Below the pieces are notes generated by a model, which searched no databases, was not told the DNA's origin, and saw only the letters and a list, made by a program, of their open reading frames with translations. A DNA stretch of 64,000 bases from Pseudomonas sp. AL03 (GTDB lineage: Bacteria > Pseudomonadota > Gammaproteobacteria > Pseudomonadales > Pseudomonadaceae), in the NCBI RefSeq assembly GCF_029960815.1, contig NZ_JASBRE010000004.1:62001-126000 (forward strand). The letters are read 5' to 3'. The first letter of the stretch is position 1. The number at the start of each line of letters is the position of its first letter. Positions 18,860 to 28,959 of this stretch are shown one piece after another. The position numbers and the translations under genes were made by a program.

Positions 18860-18983
18860 CACTTAGCCTCCAGGCCGTGCAGGGGTTGGCAGTGCCCTTT
18901 ATAGAACGCCGAGGTGCTTCTTGCCAGCAGCATCACAGCGCTGAATGCAGGTAAACTGGCCGCCTTAACTTGAGGAGCCTGCC

Positions 18984-19280
18984 ATGAGCGAGCCAACCCC
19001 CGATAACAACCAAGACGACATCGACGAAGAAGAGTTCGCCGAAAACACCCTGATCGAAGCCATCGAAAACCAGATTGAAAGCGACAATCCGCCGGCCGCC
19101 AAGGCGACCTTCAACAAGCTGACATTGGTGGGTTACGAGCGTGAAGAAATCCTCAATCTGATGGCCCACGTTCTGGCAGTAGAAATCGACGCAATCCTCG
19201 AAGAAGACCGCGCGTTCAACACTGAATGGTATGAAACTGCGTTGCGTGCATTGCCAGAGTTGCCGCCCGAAAAGAAATGA
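18984..19280 (+). CDS. Small acidic conserved hypothetical protein
   Basis: A 98-residue very acidic protein beginning MSEPTPDNNQDDIDEEEFAE. It has a helical middle (ATFNKLTLVGYEREEILNLM) and ends in ALPELPPEKK. I do not recognise a domain, but codon use, a good RBS (GAGGAG) and compact placement indicate a real gene. It may be a protein-binding or DNA-mimic type factor, but that is guesswork. Confidence 0.75.
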   Translation: MSEPTPDNNQDDIDEEEFAENTLIEAIENQIESDNPPAAKATFNKLTLVGYEREEILNLMAHVLAVEIDAILEEDRAFNTEWYETALRALPELPPEKK

Positions 19281-19292
19281 TCCCCCCTTCTC

Positions 19293-19380
19293 GTAGGAGC
19301 GAGGCTTGCCCGCGAAGACCACAACGCGGTCCCCCATAGAAACCGTGTCATCTTTCTTCGCGGACGAGCCTCGCTCCTAC
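19293..19380. repeat. REP doublet, slightly diverged
   Basis: Arms at 19293-19316 and 19357-19380 are inverted copies of the same 24-bp unit as near argH, with two mismatches. It separates two small conserved genes. Confidence 0.8.
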
Positions 19381-19478
19381 AAAGGCGAAAAAACCCTGTC
19401 GCGAGCACTGGACATGCCGCCCGAGTGAGATCACCTTAGGGGCGCTGTCGTCCAATTCCTAGAAAGTCTGGAGTCCTT

Positions 19479-19724
19479 ATGTCGCTTACCCCTGAGTTGG
19501 TTGCCGAACTGGAAATCCTCGCACTCTTCAACCTGGACAGTTCCCAGGAAGGTTTGAAAATTCATCAGACCGCTGCCCCGAAAGCCATTGCCGCCGCCCA
19601 AAGACTGTTCGACAAAGAACTGATCACCCAGCCAGATGGTGGTTATCTGACCAGTCTGGGTCGTGACGCCGCGCAAAATGTGCAAACCGTTCTGACCATT
19701 CTCAACGTACGGGAAACTGCCTGA
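19479..19724 (+). CDS. TIGR02647 family protein
   Basis: An 81-residue protein recognised as TIGR02647 (MSLTPELVAELEILALFNLD; AAQRLFDKELITQPDGGYLT). It resembles a small winged-helix-like domain, but its function is unknown. An RBS (GGAG) precedes the ATG. It sits between a REP doublet and cyaA. Confidence 0.85.
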   Translation: MSLTPELVAELEILALFNLDSSQEGLKIHQTAAPKAIAAAQRLFDKELITQPDGGYLTSLGRDAAQNVQTVLTILNVRETA

Positions 19725-19919
19725 GCATTACCGCAGCGCCCACGGAAACCCCTGCTACGGGATTTCCGCGGGCTCACTCTGTTGCCTGCCGTCGCCCCGC
19801 GATAAAAATCTGACGCCAGAAAAACAAAATCAGCTTAAAAGTCCCAGGGCCGAAGCGCTAAACTGCCCCTCATCCTGAGACCTCCCACGTCCGAGCCCCG
19901 CAAGCCGGTTTGAGCTGAT

Positions 19920-22766
19920 ATGACCCGCACCCATGAAATCCGCCCCGATCTGGACGAGGGAATCGACCGCAAGGTTCTCAGCCAGCTGCGCGCACGTTTT
20001 CTGAAGCTCAACGAAGGCCGCATGGCCCGCGCCATGGAAGGGTTGTCGACCCGTCAGCAAGCGGTGCTGACCCTGTTGCCGCTGTTTTTCCACGTCAATC
20101 ATCCGCTGTTGCCGGGATACGTTTCGGGCGGTACGCCAGCCGGGCTGTCGAATTACGAACCCGACGCCAACGCCCTTGCCGAAGCCCAACGCCTGACTCG
20201 CTCGTTTTCCTATAAGCCCCGCCACGGCAGCAATCCGCCGCGACCGATTCACGGCCTGTTCCTGATGGGCAGTCTCGGTACCCTGGCCCAGGCCGACCAG
20301 AGCGACATGGACGTGTGGGTCTGTCACGGGCCGGACTTGAGCGAAAACGAGCTCACTGAGCTGCGCAAAAAATGCCAGCTCCTCGAAGTCTGGGCTGCCA
20401 GCCAAGGCGCTGAGGCGCATTTCTTCCTGATCGACCCGACCCGTTTCGTACGCGGCGAACGTGATACGCAACTGAGCTCGGAAGACTGCGGCACCACCCA
20501 GCACTATTTGCTGCTGGACGAGTTCTATCGCACCGCGATCTGGCTGGCCGGCCGCACACCCATTTGGTGGCTGGTGCCCGTCTACGAAGAGGCAAGCTAC
20601 GACCGGTACACCCACACGCTGATGTCCAAGCGCTTCATCCGTGCCGACGAAACCCTGGACTTGGGGCATCTGGCCTATATCCCACCCGGCGAGTTCATCG
20701 GTGCCGGGCTCTGGCAGTTGTTCAAGGGCATCGAATCGCCGTACAAATCGGTGCTCAAACTGCTGCTGACCGAGGTCTATGCCAGCGAACACCCCAAAGT
20801 CCATTGCCTGAGCCTGCGCTTCAAGCAAGCGGTGTTTGCCAATCGGCTCGACCTTGATGAGTTGGACCCGTACGTCGTGGTCTACCGGCGCATCGAGGAA
20901 TACCTCACCGCCCGTGGCGAGCCGGAACGGCTGGAGCTGGTACGCCGGGCGTTGTACCTGAAGGTCAATCGCAAACTCACCGGCAACAGCAGTCGCACTC
21001 AGAGCTGGCAGCGTTCGTTGCTTAGACGCCTGGCCCACGAATGGCACTGGGATCAGCGTCAACTGGCCCTGCTCGATAGCCGCAGCCAGTGGAAAGTCCG
21101 TCAGGTCAGCGCTGAACGCAGGGCCTTGGTCAACGAGCTCAATTACAGCTACCGCTTCCTGACCGAGTTCGCCCGCAACGAACAGACGGTCAGCCTGATC
21201 AACAAACGCGACCTTAACGTGCTGGGTCGGCGGCTGTACGCGGCGTTCGAGCGCAAGGCCGACAAGGTCGAGTTCATCAACCCTGGCATTGCACCGGATA
21301 TGGCCGAAGACACCCTCACGCTGGTGCAAGCGCCGAACAAAAAAGAATCGGGTCAACCTCAGTGGGGTTTGTACAACGGCAGCCTGACGGCCCTGGAGTG
21401 GGAGCATTTCGCACCGATCAAGCGCAGCCGCCAGTTGCTGGAACTGCTGACCTGGTGTCACCGCAATGGCGTGATCGACAGCAGCACTCGCCTGGCCTTG
21501 CACCCCGGCAGCAGCGACCTGAGCGAGTTCGAACTGTTCAACCTGCTCGGCAGCCTGCAACAGAGCATCGTCCTGCCGCTGACAACCGTCGCTGAAGAGC
21601 CGTTACTGCGTGCCAGTGTGCCGAGCGAAGTGCTGATTCTGGTAAACGTCGGTGTCGATCCACTCAAGCACCACCGCGACCTGAACATCCTGATGACCAC
21701 CGAGCGCACCGATTCGCTCAGCTACGCCGGCGTTCGGGAAAACCTGGTGCTGACGCTGGATCAGGTCACGCTCAATAGTTGGAACGAAGTGCTGGTCAGC
21801 CGCTTCAACGGCCCCCACGCGCTGCTCGACTGCGTGCGCGATTACCTCAACAACCTGCCCAGCGGGCTACAACAACCCACGTTGCGAGTACGTTGCTTCT
21901 GCCACAACCGCGCACAGTTCATCGCCCAGCGGGTCGAAGAAATCCTCGACACCGCGCAGAACCTGCTGTTGAGCAAACTCAATCATCGTTACCTGATACA
22001 GGTCCAGCAGCACTACCACGTGCTGGAACTGGTACCCGGACAAGTCAATCATGTCGCCCTCGCCACGCTGCCGGCGCTGGTCGATTATCTGGGCGAAGAG
22101 CTGGCAAGCTACAGCCCGCTGCACCTGGACCCGATGGCACTGGAAGATCACGACCTGGCGCTAGTCCTGCCGATGGGTCAGCCCGACTGCATTCAGGTGT
22201 TCTACCGGATCAACGAATACCACGCCGACCTGTACGTACTGGATGAACTCAATGCCCTGTGGCAGCAGCGTTTGCCCTACCACGACGAGCAAAGCCTGCT
22301 GGTGCCCTTGCAACGTTTCCTGCAATCGCTCCAGTACCGGCGCGACGCATTGCTGCCGATGGATGTTGCCCAGCCGCTGACCCTGGACACCTTGTATTAC
22401 CAACTGCTGCCCTCCGGCCCCGTACGGGCACGTCGGGTCGAAGCTCGGCCAGCGCCGCAAACCCCGGTCAACAAACCGTTCTACGACGTGCAGGCGATTG
22501 TCGGCAAAGCCGCACCGGGACAGGTGCAGGTCACGTTGTATTGCAATCAGCGGGAGTTTTCAGAGTTGGAGCATGGCGACCAACTGTTCAGCGTGGTCGC
22601 CCGGGAAATCGTCGAGCAACGCCGTGAAACCGAACGCTATCGCTGCTACATCACCGACCTGGATCTGTCGGGCCTGCTCGGTGATGGGCAGAACTCAAGC
22701 AATCTGTATTTGCGCTACAAGGCCGACCTGGAACGCGCATTGAATGACGCGCTCGAGCAGGTCTGA
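19920..22766 (+). CDS. cyaA: Class I adenylate cyclase CyaA
   Basis: A 948-residue class I adenylate cyclase making cAMP from ATP. The N-terminal catalytic part carries HGLFLMGSLGTLAQADQSDMDVWVC, where GSxxxxxxxDxD provides the nucleotidyl-transferase motif. The large C-terminal part is regulatory. In pseudomonads cAMP acts through Vfr/Crp; class III CyaB is the main source in P. aeruginosa. It converges on rnk with only 7 nt between stops. Confidence 0.95.
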   Translation: MTRTHEIRPDLDEGIDRKVLSQLRARFLKLNEGRMARAMEGLSTRQQAVLTLLPLFFHVNHPLLPGYVSGGTPAGLSNYEPDANALAEAQRLTRSFSYKPRHGSNPPRPIHGLFLMGSLGTLAQADQSDMDVWVCHGPDLSENELTELRKKCQLLEVWAASQGAEAHFFLIDPTRFVRGERDTQLSSEDCGTTQHYLLLDEFYRTAIWLAGRTPIWWLVPVYEEASYDRYTHTLMSKRFIRADETLDLGHLAYIPPGEFIGAGLWQLFKGIESPYKSVLKLLLTEVYASEHPKVHCLSLRFKQAVFANRLDLDELDPYVVVYRRIEEYLTARGEPERLELVRRALYLKVNRKLTGNSSRTQSWQRSLLRRLAHEWHWDQRQLALLDSRSQWKVRQVSAERRALVNELNYSYRFLTEFARNEQTVSLINKRDLNVLGRRLYAAFERKADKVEFINPGIAPDMAEDTLTLVQAPNKKESGQPQWGLYNGSLTALEWEHFAPIKRSRQLLELLTWCHRNGVIDSSTRLALHPGSSDLSEFELFNLLGSLQQSIVLPLTTVAEEPLLRASVPSEVLILVNVGVDPLKHHRDLNILMTTERTDSLSYAGVRENLVLTLDQVTLNSWNEVLVSRFNGPHALLDCVRDYLNNLPSGLQQPTLRVRCFCHNRAQFIAQRVEEILDTAQNLLLSKLNHRYLIQVQQHYHVLELVPGQVNHVALATLPALVDYLGEELASYSPLHLDPMALEDHDLALVLPMGQPDCIQVFYRINEYHADLYVLDELNALWQQRLPYHDEQSLLVPLQRFLQSLQYRRDALLPMDVAQPLTLDTLYYQLLPSGPVRARRVEARPAPQTPVNKPFYDVQAIVGKAAPGQVQVTLYCNQREFSELEHGDQLFSVVAREIVEQRRETERYRCYITDLDLSGLLGDGQNSSNLYLRYKADLERALNDALEQV

Positions 22767-22773
22767 GGGGACG

Positions 22774-23184
22774 TCATTCCGGGAAGGCGCCGCCATTGGC
22801 AGGCTGCGATTCGACTTCCAGCAGCGTCAGCTTGAGGGTCTTGCCGCCCGGAGCCGGCCAGTCGATGTGCTGACCCACCTTCAGGCCGAGCAAGGCACTG
22901 CCCACTGGCGCCAGAATGGAAATCTTGCCTTCGTCGGCATTGGCATCCTTCGGGTAAACCAGCGTCAGGTGATAGTCCTTGCCACTGATTTCTTCACGGC
23001 AATGCACACGGGAGTTCATGGTCACGACATCGGCGGGCACATCTTCGTGACCGACCAGGGTATCGGCGCGGTCCAGTTCGGTTTGCAGCGCGATAACGCC
23101 CGGCAGCGTGTCATCCAGGCTGTCGATCAGGCGTTCCAGACGTTGAACGTCCAGACGGGTAAGGGTGATTGAAGGTGCGGTCAT
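22774..23184 (-). CDS. rnk: Nucleoside diphosphate kinase regulator Rnk
   Basis: A 136-residue protein with an N-terminal coiled coil (ITLTRLDVQRLERLIDSL) and a GreA/GreB-like C-terminal FKBP-type domain (SILAPVGSALLGLKVGQHIDW). Rnk binds RNA polymerase and affects NDP kinase and alginate in P. aeruginosa. I chose ATG 23184 with RBS AGGAG; the open frame extends upstream through a terminator-like hairpin and is unlikely to be translated there. Confidence 0.92.
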   Translation of the reverse strand: MTAPSITLTRLDVQRLERLIDSLDDTLPGVIALQTELDRADTLVGHEDVPADVVTMNSRVHCREEISGKDYHLTLVYPKDANADEGKISILAPVGSALLGLKVGQHIDWPAPGGKTLKLTLLEVESQPANGGAFPE

Positions 23185-23221
23185 GATTTGGGCAGACTCC
23201 TTTCTTCTGCACAGAAAAAGC

Positions 23222-23250
23222 AAAACCCCGCCAGAAAAAGGCGGGGTTTT
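23222..23250 (-). terminator. Terminator-like hairpin in the rnk leader
   Basis: An 11-bp stem AAAACCCCGCC/GGCGGGGTTTT around a 7-nt loop is followed on the minus strand by GCTTTTTCT. It lies only 38 nt upstream of the rnk ATG. It is either an attenuator in the rnk leader or the end of an unseen upstream transcript. Confidence 0.65.
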
Positions 23251-23330
23251 CACGAGCCTCGATGGGTTGAGGCGTAACCGGACACTATCACAGCTCAATA
23301 AATATACAAGTCAGGGCGACGACACACTTT

Positions 23331-23463
23331 TGTAGCAGCTGGCGAAGCCTGCGTTCGGCTGCGCAGCAGTCGTAAAACCTGAGTGCTCGGTATTCCTGAT
23401 ACACCTTAGCGCCTGATCTCACGACTGCTGCGCAGCCGAACGCAGGCTTCGCCAGCTGCTACA
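23331..23463. repeat. Long perfect inverted repeat (REP-pair)
   Basis: Two exact 43-bp inverted arms (23331-23373 and 23421-23463) flank a 47-nt spacer. Each arm begins or ends with TGTAGCAGCTGGCGAAGCC and has its own internal palindrome. A diverged relative lies at 54514-54669. Confidence 0.9.
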
Positions 23464-23478
23464 GGTCGCGTGAAGGCT

Positions 23479-23697
23479 TCAGGTGGAGGTCTTGCGCTGA
23501 ACTGCTTGGGCGCAGATGACACGCCGCCGATCGTCATCGGCCGAGCGCCATTCGCGGATGTCTTCGACAGGGCGAAAACACCCAAGGCAGACCTTTCGCT
23601 CATCCAGCCGACACACACCGCTGCACGGCGAAGGCACCGCCGGGCTGACATTGCTGTAGAGCGGCTTGGGCGGACGAACGGGCGCAGGCTGGGTCAC
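23479..23697 (-). CDS. DUF1289 family protein (GTG start)
   Basis: A 72-residue protein with the DUF1289 Cys-rich pattern SPCSGVCRLDERKVCLGCFR followed by EDIREWRSADD. It may bind metal through the CxxxC...CxxC cysteines. I chose GTG 23697, 4 nt after the cyaY stop, because family members begin with (M)TQPAPVRPPKPLYSNV; ATG alternatives further upstream lie inside cyaY. Likely co-transcribed with cyaY. Confidence 0.78.
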   Translation of the reverse strand: MTQPAPVRPPKPLYSNVSPAVPSPCSGVCRLDERKVCLGCFRPVEDIREWRSADDDRRRVICAQAVQRKTST

Positions 23698-23701
23698 GAT
23701 C

Positions 23702-24034
23702 TCACAGGCCTTCGAAATCGAGTTCGACGCCAGCTTGCTGCATGACGATGCGCTCAAGCATCTCGCCCAATTGCTCCTCGCTCTTGTCGCACATCCAGCG
23801 CTCGCTCTCTTCGTCGTAATCGAAGTGGAACCCGCCGGACACCGCCGCCAGCCACAACTGCCGCAGTGGCTCCTGACGGCTGAAGATCAACTGGCTGCCG
23901 TTTTCGAACTTGACGGTGAGCACACCGGCCGAGCTCTCCAGATCAATATCCAGGTCACTTTCGTCAAAAACATCCTCCAGCGTCTGCTGGGTGGCATCGA
24001 CCAGATCGTGGAAACGGGCTTCAGTCAAACTCAT
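23702..24034 (-). CDS. cyaY: Frataxin-like iron donor CyaY
   Basis: A 110-residue frataxin homologue. Acidic helix 1 (SLTEARFHDLVDATQQTLEDVFDESDLDID) and the beta sheet with NGSQLIFSRQEPLRQLWLAA are typical. It binds iron and modulates IscS in iron-sulfur cluster assembly. It is divergent from lptM-lysA. Confidence 0.93.
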   Translation of the reverse strand: MSLTEARFHDLVDATQQTLEDVFDESDLDIDLESSAGVLTVKFENGSQLIFSRQEPLRQLWLAAVSGGFHFDYDEESERWMCDKSEEQLGEMLERIVMQQAGVELDFEGL

Positions 24035-24273
24035 TGCGGGAACCTCAAAAAGTGTCTACTCACGCTCAAGCGCCGCAAGATACGGGCGAGCCCCGGTGAT
24101 TGCAAAGGATAACGACCAAGGGCCCGACAGCGTTACGAAATATCCGTGTACGGTGCAGGACAAGTTACCGCGCTACGGTCCAAGCCCCGCCGGACGGGAG
24201 CCCCGTCGCATAGGCAAGCTGCCGGGTGGCCGGTATACTCCGGCGCAATTAATGCATTTTCAAGGATTTCGCC

Positions 24274-24447
24274 ATGAAGCGCCTGATCTCGTCCCTTGCT
24301 GCGCTCGCCGCGGTTGCCTGCCTTGTGTCGGCCTGTGGTCAAAAAGGCCCGCTGTACCTGCCCGATGACAGCCAGGACCCTGCAGAGCAGGCCAAGTCGT
24401 CGCAAAAACAGCCTGCATCCAAATCGCACAAGCACGACGTCTACTAA
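24274..24447 (+). CDS. lptM: Small lipoprotein LptM (YifL/LppL)
   Basis: A 57-residue lipoprotein. The signal MKRLISSLAALAAVACLVSAC has lipobox VSAC (Cys21) followed by the family hallmark GQKGPLYLP, and then a charged tail. In E. coli LptM helps LptD fold and acquire its disulfides; in P. aeruginosa the gene is named lppL and also precedes lysA. It lies 9 nt upstream of lysA, in the same operon. Confidence 0.9.
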   Translation: MKRLISSLAALAAVACLVSACGQKGPLYLPDDSQDPAEQAKSSQKQPASKSHKHDVY

Positions 24448-24456
24448 GGGAACGCC

Positions 24457-25704
24457 ATGGACGCTTTTAACTACCGTGGCGGGGAGCTGTTCGCGGAACG
24501 TGTTGCCCTGTCCGCCATCGCTCAACGCTTTGGCACACCGACCTACGTCTACTCCCGCGCCCACATCGAAGCCCAGTACCTGGCTTTTGCCGATGCACTG
24601 GCCGGCATGCCGCACCTGGTCTGCTTTGCGGTCAAGGCCAACTCCAACCTGGGTGTACTGAACGTCCTGGCGCGTCTGGGCGCCGGTTTTGACATCGTCT
24701 CCCGTGGTGAGCTGGAACGCGTACTGGCCGCTGGTGGCAGCGCCGACAAGATCGTGTTCTCCGGTGTCGGCAAGACCCGTGACGACATGCGTCGTGCCCT
24801 GGAAGTCGGCGTGCACTGCTTCAACGTCGAATCCACCGATGAGCTGGAACGTTTGCAAGTCGTCGCCGCCGAGCTGGGCGTTCGCGCACCGATCTCGCTG
24901 CGCGTGAACCCGGATGTCGATGCCGGCACCCACCCGTACATTTCCACCGGTCTTAAAGAGAACAAGTTCGGCATCGCCATCGCCGACGCCGAAGACGTGT
25001 ACATCCGTGCCGCCCAGTTGCCTAACCTGGAAGTGGTTGGCGTCGATTGCCACATCGGTTCGCAACTGACCACCCTGGCGCCATTCATCGATGCCCTCGA
25101 CCGCCTGCTGGGCCTGGTCGACCGTCTCGGCGATTGCGGCATTTACCTGCGCCATATCGATCTCGGTGGTGGCCTGGGTGTGCGTTATCGCGATGAAGAG
25201 CCGCCATTGGCTGCCGACTACATCAAAGCCGTGCGCGAGCGTCTCGACGGCCGTGACCTGGCGCTGGTGTTCGAGCCGGGCCGCTTTATCGTCGCCAACG
25301 CCGGCGTGTTGCTGACCCAGGTCGAGTACCTCAAGCACACCGAACACAAAGACTTTGCCATCGTCGACGCGGCCATGAACGACCTGATCCGCCCGGCGCT
25401 GTACCAGGCCTGGATGGACGTCACCGCCGTGCGCCCGCGCAATACCGCTGCCCGTGCCTACGACATCGTCGGGCCGATCTGCGAGACCGGCGACTTCCTG
25501 GCCAAGGACCGTCAGCTGGCCCTGGAAGAAGGCGATCTGCTGGCCGTGCATTCGGCCGGTGCCTACGGGTTTGTCATGAGTTCCAACTACAACACCCGCG
25601 GTCGTGCCGCTGAAGTGTTGGTGGACGGTGATCAGGCATTTGAAGTGCGTCGCCGTGAGACGGTAGCCGAGTTGTTTGCTGGCGAAAGCCTGCTGCCGGA
25701 GTAA
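24457..25704 (+). CDS. lysA: Diaminopimelate decarboxylase LysA
   Basis: A 415-residue PLP enzyme of fold type III that makes lysine from meso-diaminopimelate. The PLP lysine is Lys60 (CFAVKANSN). [19 protein letters not shown] and the CETGDFL cysteine of the partner subunit's active site are present. Second gene of lptM-lysA-dapF, followed after 4 nt by dapF. Confidence 0.96.
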   Translation: MDAFNYRGGELFAERVALSAIAQRFGTPTYVYSRAHIEAQYLAFADALAGMPHLVCFAVKANSNLGVLNVLARLGAGFDIVSRGELERVLAAGGSADKIVFSGVGKTRDDMRRALEVGVHCFNVESTDELERLQVVAAELGVRAPISLRVNPDVDAGTHPYISTGLKENKFGIAIADAEDVYIRAAQLPNLEVVGVDCHIGSQLTTLAPFIDALDRLLGLVDRLGDCGIYLRHIDLGGGLGVRYRDEEPPLAADYIKAVRERLDGRDLALVFEPGRFIVANAGVLLTQVEYLKHTEHKDFAIVDAAMNDLIRPALYQAWMDVTAVRPRNTAARAYDIVGPICETGDFLAKDRQLALEEGDLLAVHSAGAYGFVMSSNYNTRGRAAEVLVDGDQAFEVRRRETVAELFAGESLLPE

Positions 25705-25708
25705 AACC

Positions 25709-26539
25709 ATGCTGCTGCGTTTTACCAAGATGCACGGCCTGGGCAATGATTTCATGGTCCTCGACCTGGTCAGCCAGCACGCGCACATCCTGCCCAAACA
25801 CGCAAAGCTTTGGGGCGATCGGCATACGGGTATCGGTTTCGACCAGTTGCTGATCGTCGAAGCGCCCAGCAACCCGGACGTGGATTTCCGCTATCGGATC
25901 TTCAACGCCGACGGCTCCGAAGTGGAACAGTGCGGCAACGGTGCACGCTGCTTCGCGCGCTTCGTGCTCGACAAGCGCCTGACCGCGAAACGGCTGATCC
26001 GCGTCGAGACCAAAAGTGGCATCATCGAACTGGATATCCGCAGCGACGGGCAGATCGGTGTCAACATGGGCGCACCGCGCCTGGTACCGGCCGACATTCC
26101 GTTCGACGCGCCGGAACAGGCCCTGAGTTATCAGGTTGACGTCGACGGCACTGCGGTCGAACTGGCCGCCGTGTCCATGGGCAACCCCCATGCCGTGCTA
26201 CGGGTCAGCGATATCAACAACGCGCCGGTGCATGAACTGGGGCCGAAAATCGAAAATCATCCGCGCTTCCCGGCGCGGGTCAATGTCGGTTTTCTTCAGG
26301 TCATCGACCGGAACCGTGCGCAGCTGCGCGTTTGGGAACGCGGGGCCGGGGAAACCCAGGCGTGCGGAACCGGCGCTTGCGCTGCCGCAGTGGCCGCGAT
26401 CAGCCAGGGGTGGATGGATTCGCCGCTATTGATCGACCTGCCCGGCGGGCGTTTGTCCATTGAATGGGCAGGCCCTGGCCAACCGGTCATGATGACCGGC
26501 CCGGCAGTGCGCGTATATGAAGGACAGGTGCGTCTTTGA
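25709..26539 (+). CDS. dapF: Diaminopimelate epimerase DapF
   Basis: A 276-residue PLP-independent epimerase converting LL- to meso-diaminopimelate. Catalytic cysteines Cys75 (EQCGNGARC) and Cys219 (QACGTGACA) are both intact. I chose ATG 25709 ([15 protein letters not shown]), which matches the family start and leaves a 4-nt gap to lysA. It supplies both lysine and peptidoglycan precursors. Confidence 0.96.
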   Translation: MLLRFTKMHGLGNDFMVLDLVSQHAHILPKHAKLWGDRHTGIGFDQLLIVEAPSNPDVDFRYRIFNADGSEVEQCGNGARCFARFVLDKRLTAKRLIRVETKSGIIELDIRSDGQIGVNMGAPRLVPADIPFDAPEQALSYQVDVDGTAVELAAVSMGNPHAVLRVSDINNAPVHELGPKIENHPRFPARVNVGFLQVIDRNRAQLRVWERGAGETQACGTGACAAAVAAISQGWMDSPLLIDLPGGRLSIEWAGPGQPVMMTGPAVRVYEGQVRL

Positions 26540-26552
26540 GTGAGTTAAATCC

Positions 26553-27278
26553 ATGACCGATAAGCCCCAGGTTCCCGCCCTACAGCCCGACGAATCCTCT
26601 TCCGAAAGCCTTGAGGCGGCGGCGATTGCCGCGTACCTGGAGGCTCATCCGGATTTCTTCGTCGAGCATGAAGAACTGCTCGCAACCTTGCGCATTCCGC
26701 ACCAGCGCGGCGACACCATTTCGCTGGTCGAACGCCAGATGACCATCCTGCGCGACCGCAATATCGAGTTGCGTCATCGCCTCTCGCATTTGATGGACGT
26801 GGCCCGCGACAACGACCGCCTCTTCGACAAGACCCGCCGCCTGATTCTCGCGCTGATGGACGCCACCAGCCTGGAAGATGTGGTGATCAGCGTCGAAGAC
26901 AGTCTGCGCCAGGACTTCCAGGTGCCCTTTGTCAGCCTGATTCTGCTGGGTGACAATCCCATGCCGGTGGGCCGCTGGGTGACCCATGCCGACGCGCAAA
27001 CGGCCATCGGCGGCTTGCTCTCCGAAGACAAAAGCGTCAGCGGCAGCCTGCGTGAACATGAACTGGACTTCCTGTTTGGCGAAGAACAGCGCAAGCAGAT
27101 TGGTTCCACCGCCGTCGTCGCCATCAGCTACCAGGGCATCCACGGCGTCCTGGCCATCGCCAGCCGCGACCCGCAGCACTACAAGAGCTCGGTGGGCACG
27201 CTATTTCTCAGCTACATCGCCGAAGTGATGGGCCGCGTGCTGCCGCGGGTCAACAGCTCCCTGCGCTCGGTACGCTGA
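26553..27278 (+). CDS. DUF484 family protein
   Basis: A 241-residue cytoplasmic protein with a GAF-like fold. The family motif [21 protein letters not shown] is at residues 27-47, followed by a coiled coil ([19 protein letters not shown]). Function is unknown. It is conserved between dapF and xerC in gammaproteobacteria and ends 2 nt before the xerC ATG. Confidence 0.92.
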   Translation: MTDKPQVPALQPDESSSESLEAAAIAAYLEAHPDFFVEHEELLATLRIPHQRGDTISLVERQMTILRDRNIELRHRLSHLMDVARDNDRLFDKTRRLILALMDATSLEDVVISVEDSLRQDFQVPFVSLILLGDNPMPVGRWVTHADAQTAIGGLLSEDKSVSGSLREHELDFLFGEEQRKQIGSTAVVAISYQGIHGVLAIASRDPQHYKSSVGTLFLSYIAEVMGRVLPRVNSSLRSVR

Positions 27279-27280
27279 CC

Positions 27281-28180
27281 ATGGAACGGCAACTGGACGC
27301 TTACTGCGAACACCTGCGCAGTGAGCGACAGGTGTCGCCCCATACGCTGTACGCCTACCGCCGCGACCTCGACAAAGTGCTGGGCTGGTGCGTCAAACAG
27401 AACATCAGCAGTTGGGCCGCCCTGGACATCCAGCGCCTGCGCAGCCTGGTCGCACGCCTGCATTCACAGGGTCAATCGTCCCGCAGCTTGGCGCGTTTAC
27501 TGTCGGCAGTGCGTGGGCTCTATCACTACCTCAACCGCGAAGGCCTTTGCGATCACGACCCGGCCAACGGCCTGGCGCCGCCGAAGGGCGAACGTCGGCT
27601 GCCAAAAACCCTCGACACCGACCGCGCGCTGCAACTGCTTGAGGGCGCGGTGGAAGATGATTTCCTGGCGCGTCGGGATCAGGCGATTCTGGAGCTGTTC
27701 TATTCCTCAGGTTTGCGCCTTTCGGAACTGACCGGGCTCAATCTGGATCAGCTGGACCTGGCCGATGGCATGGTTCAAGTGCTCGGCAAGGGCAGCAAGA
27801 CCCGACTGCTGCCGGTCGGCAAGAAAGCACGCGAAGCGCTGGAGTTGTGGCTGCCGCTACGGGCCATGAGCAACCCGGCGGACGACGCGGTGTTTGTCAG
27901 CCAGCAAGGCCGGCGCCTCGGCCCTAGGGCGATTCAGGTGCGGGTTAAAGCGGCTGGCGAGCGCGAACTGGGACAGAACCTGCATCCGCACATGCTGCGG
28001 CACTCCTTCGCCAGCCATTTGCTGGAGTCCTCCCAGGACTTGCGGGCGGTTCAGGAATTGCTCGGCCACTCGGACATCAAAACCACCCAGATCTACACCC
28101 ACCTGGACTTCCAGCACCTGGCGACGGTTTACGACAGCGCCCATCCAAGGGCCAAACGCATCAAAGGCGATGATTCATGA
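27281..28180 (+). CDS. xerC: Tyrosine recombinase XerC
   Basis: A 299-residue recombinase that, with XerD, resolves chromosome dimers at dif. The catalytic set is complete: Arg146, Lys170, His237, Arg240, His263 and nucleophile Tyr272 (TQIYTHLD). The N-terminal SAM-like DNA-binding domain spans about 1-90. Known as sss in some fluorescent pseudomonads, where it affects root colonisation. Its stop overlaps the HAD gene start (ATGA). Confidence 0.95.
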   Translation: MERQLDAYCEHLRSERQVSPHTLYAYRRDLDKVLGWCVKQNISSWAALDIQRLRSLVARLHSQGQSSRSLARLLSAVRGLYHYLNREGLCDHDPANGLAPPKGERRLPKTLDTDRALQLLEGAVEDDFLARRDQAILELFYSSGLRLSELTGLNLDQLDLADGMVQVLGKGSKTRLLPVGKKAREALELWLPLRAMSNPADDAVFVSQQGRRLGPRAIQVRVKAAGERELGQNLHPHMLRHSFASHLLESSQDLRAVQELLGHSDIKTTQIYTHLDFQHLATVYDSAHPRAKRIKGDDS

Positions 28181-28884
28181 GAATCCAATTGATCACCTTC
28201 GACCTCGACGACACCCTGTGGGACACCGCCCCGGTGATCGTCAGCGCCGAAGCCGTATTGCGTGAATGGCTGACCGAGCATGCACCGAATCTGGGCGCCG
28301 TGCCGGTGGAGCATTTGTGGGCGATTCGCGAGCGGATCCTCAGCAGCGAACCAAGCCTCAAGCACCGCATCAGCGCCCTGCGTCGCCGAGTCTTGTTCCA
28401 CGCGCTGGAAGAGGCCGGTTACGACCCGGGTCAGGCCTCAGGCCTGGCCGATCAGAGTTTTGAGGTGTTTCTGCATGCCCGGCATCAGCTGGAAATATTC
28501 CCGGAGGTGCAACCGACCCTGGAGACTCTGGCCAATCACTACGCTCTCGGCGTGGTCACCAACGGCAACGCCGATGTGCGCCGGTTAGGGCTGGCGGACT
28601 ACTTCAAGTTTGCCTTGTGCGCCGAAGACATCGGCATCGGCAAGCCGGATGCGCGACTGTTTCATGAGGCGTTGCAACGGGGTGGTGCGACGGCTGAAAC
28701 GGCCGTGCATATCGGCGATCATCCGGGTGACGACATTGCCGGCGCCCAGCAGGCGGGGTTGCGGGCGATCTGGTTTAACCCGGCGGGCAAGGTGTGGGAA
28801 GCGCAGAAGGCGCCGGATGCCGAGATTCGCAGTTTGACCGAGTTGCCGGCGTTGTTGGCTCGCTGGAATGCGGCTTCGGCCTGA
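28177..28884 (+). CDS. HAD-family hydrolase (YigB-like)
   Basis: A 235-residue phosphatase with HAD motif [10 protein letters not shown] (Asp9, Asp11), motif II VVTNGN, Lys in [10 protein letters not shown] and acidic [11 protein letters not shown]. In E. coli yigB, next to xerC, encodes an FMN phosphatase; the same activity is plausible here. Last gene of the lptM-to-HAD run before a strong terminator. Confidence 0.88.
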   Translation: MRIQLITFDLDDTLWDTAPVIVSAEAVLREWLTEHAPNLGAVPVEHLWAIRERILSSEPSLKHRISALRRRVLFHALEEAGYDPGQASGLADQSFEVFLHARHQLEIFPEVQPTLETLANHYALGVVTNGNADVRRLGLADYFKFALCAEDIGIGKPDARLFHEALQRGGATAETAVHIGDHPGDDIAGAQQAGLRAIWFNPAGKVWEAQKAPDAEIRSLTELPALLARWNAASA

Positions 28885-28909
28885 GCTCAAGAATTTTATT
28901 TCACCCATG

Positions 28910-28938
28910 AAAAAGCCCGCAGCGACGGCGGGCTTTTT
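28910..28938. terminator. Bidirectional terminator
   Basis: An 11-bp stem AAAAAGCCCGC/GCGGGCTTTTT with a 7-nt loop lies between the HAD gene and sutA, which converge on it. Confidence 0.9.
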
Positions 28939-28959
28939 CAGCAAGCAAGCTGCTGGCGC

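Noticed and set aside
19830..21560. A 576-codon open frame antisense to cyaA
   Set aside because: Shadow of cyaA codon bias; no recognisable protein.
24133..25872. A 579-codon open frame antisense to lptM-lysA
   Set aside because: Shadow of lysA; covers two confirmed genes and lacks domain similarity.
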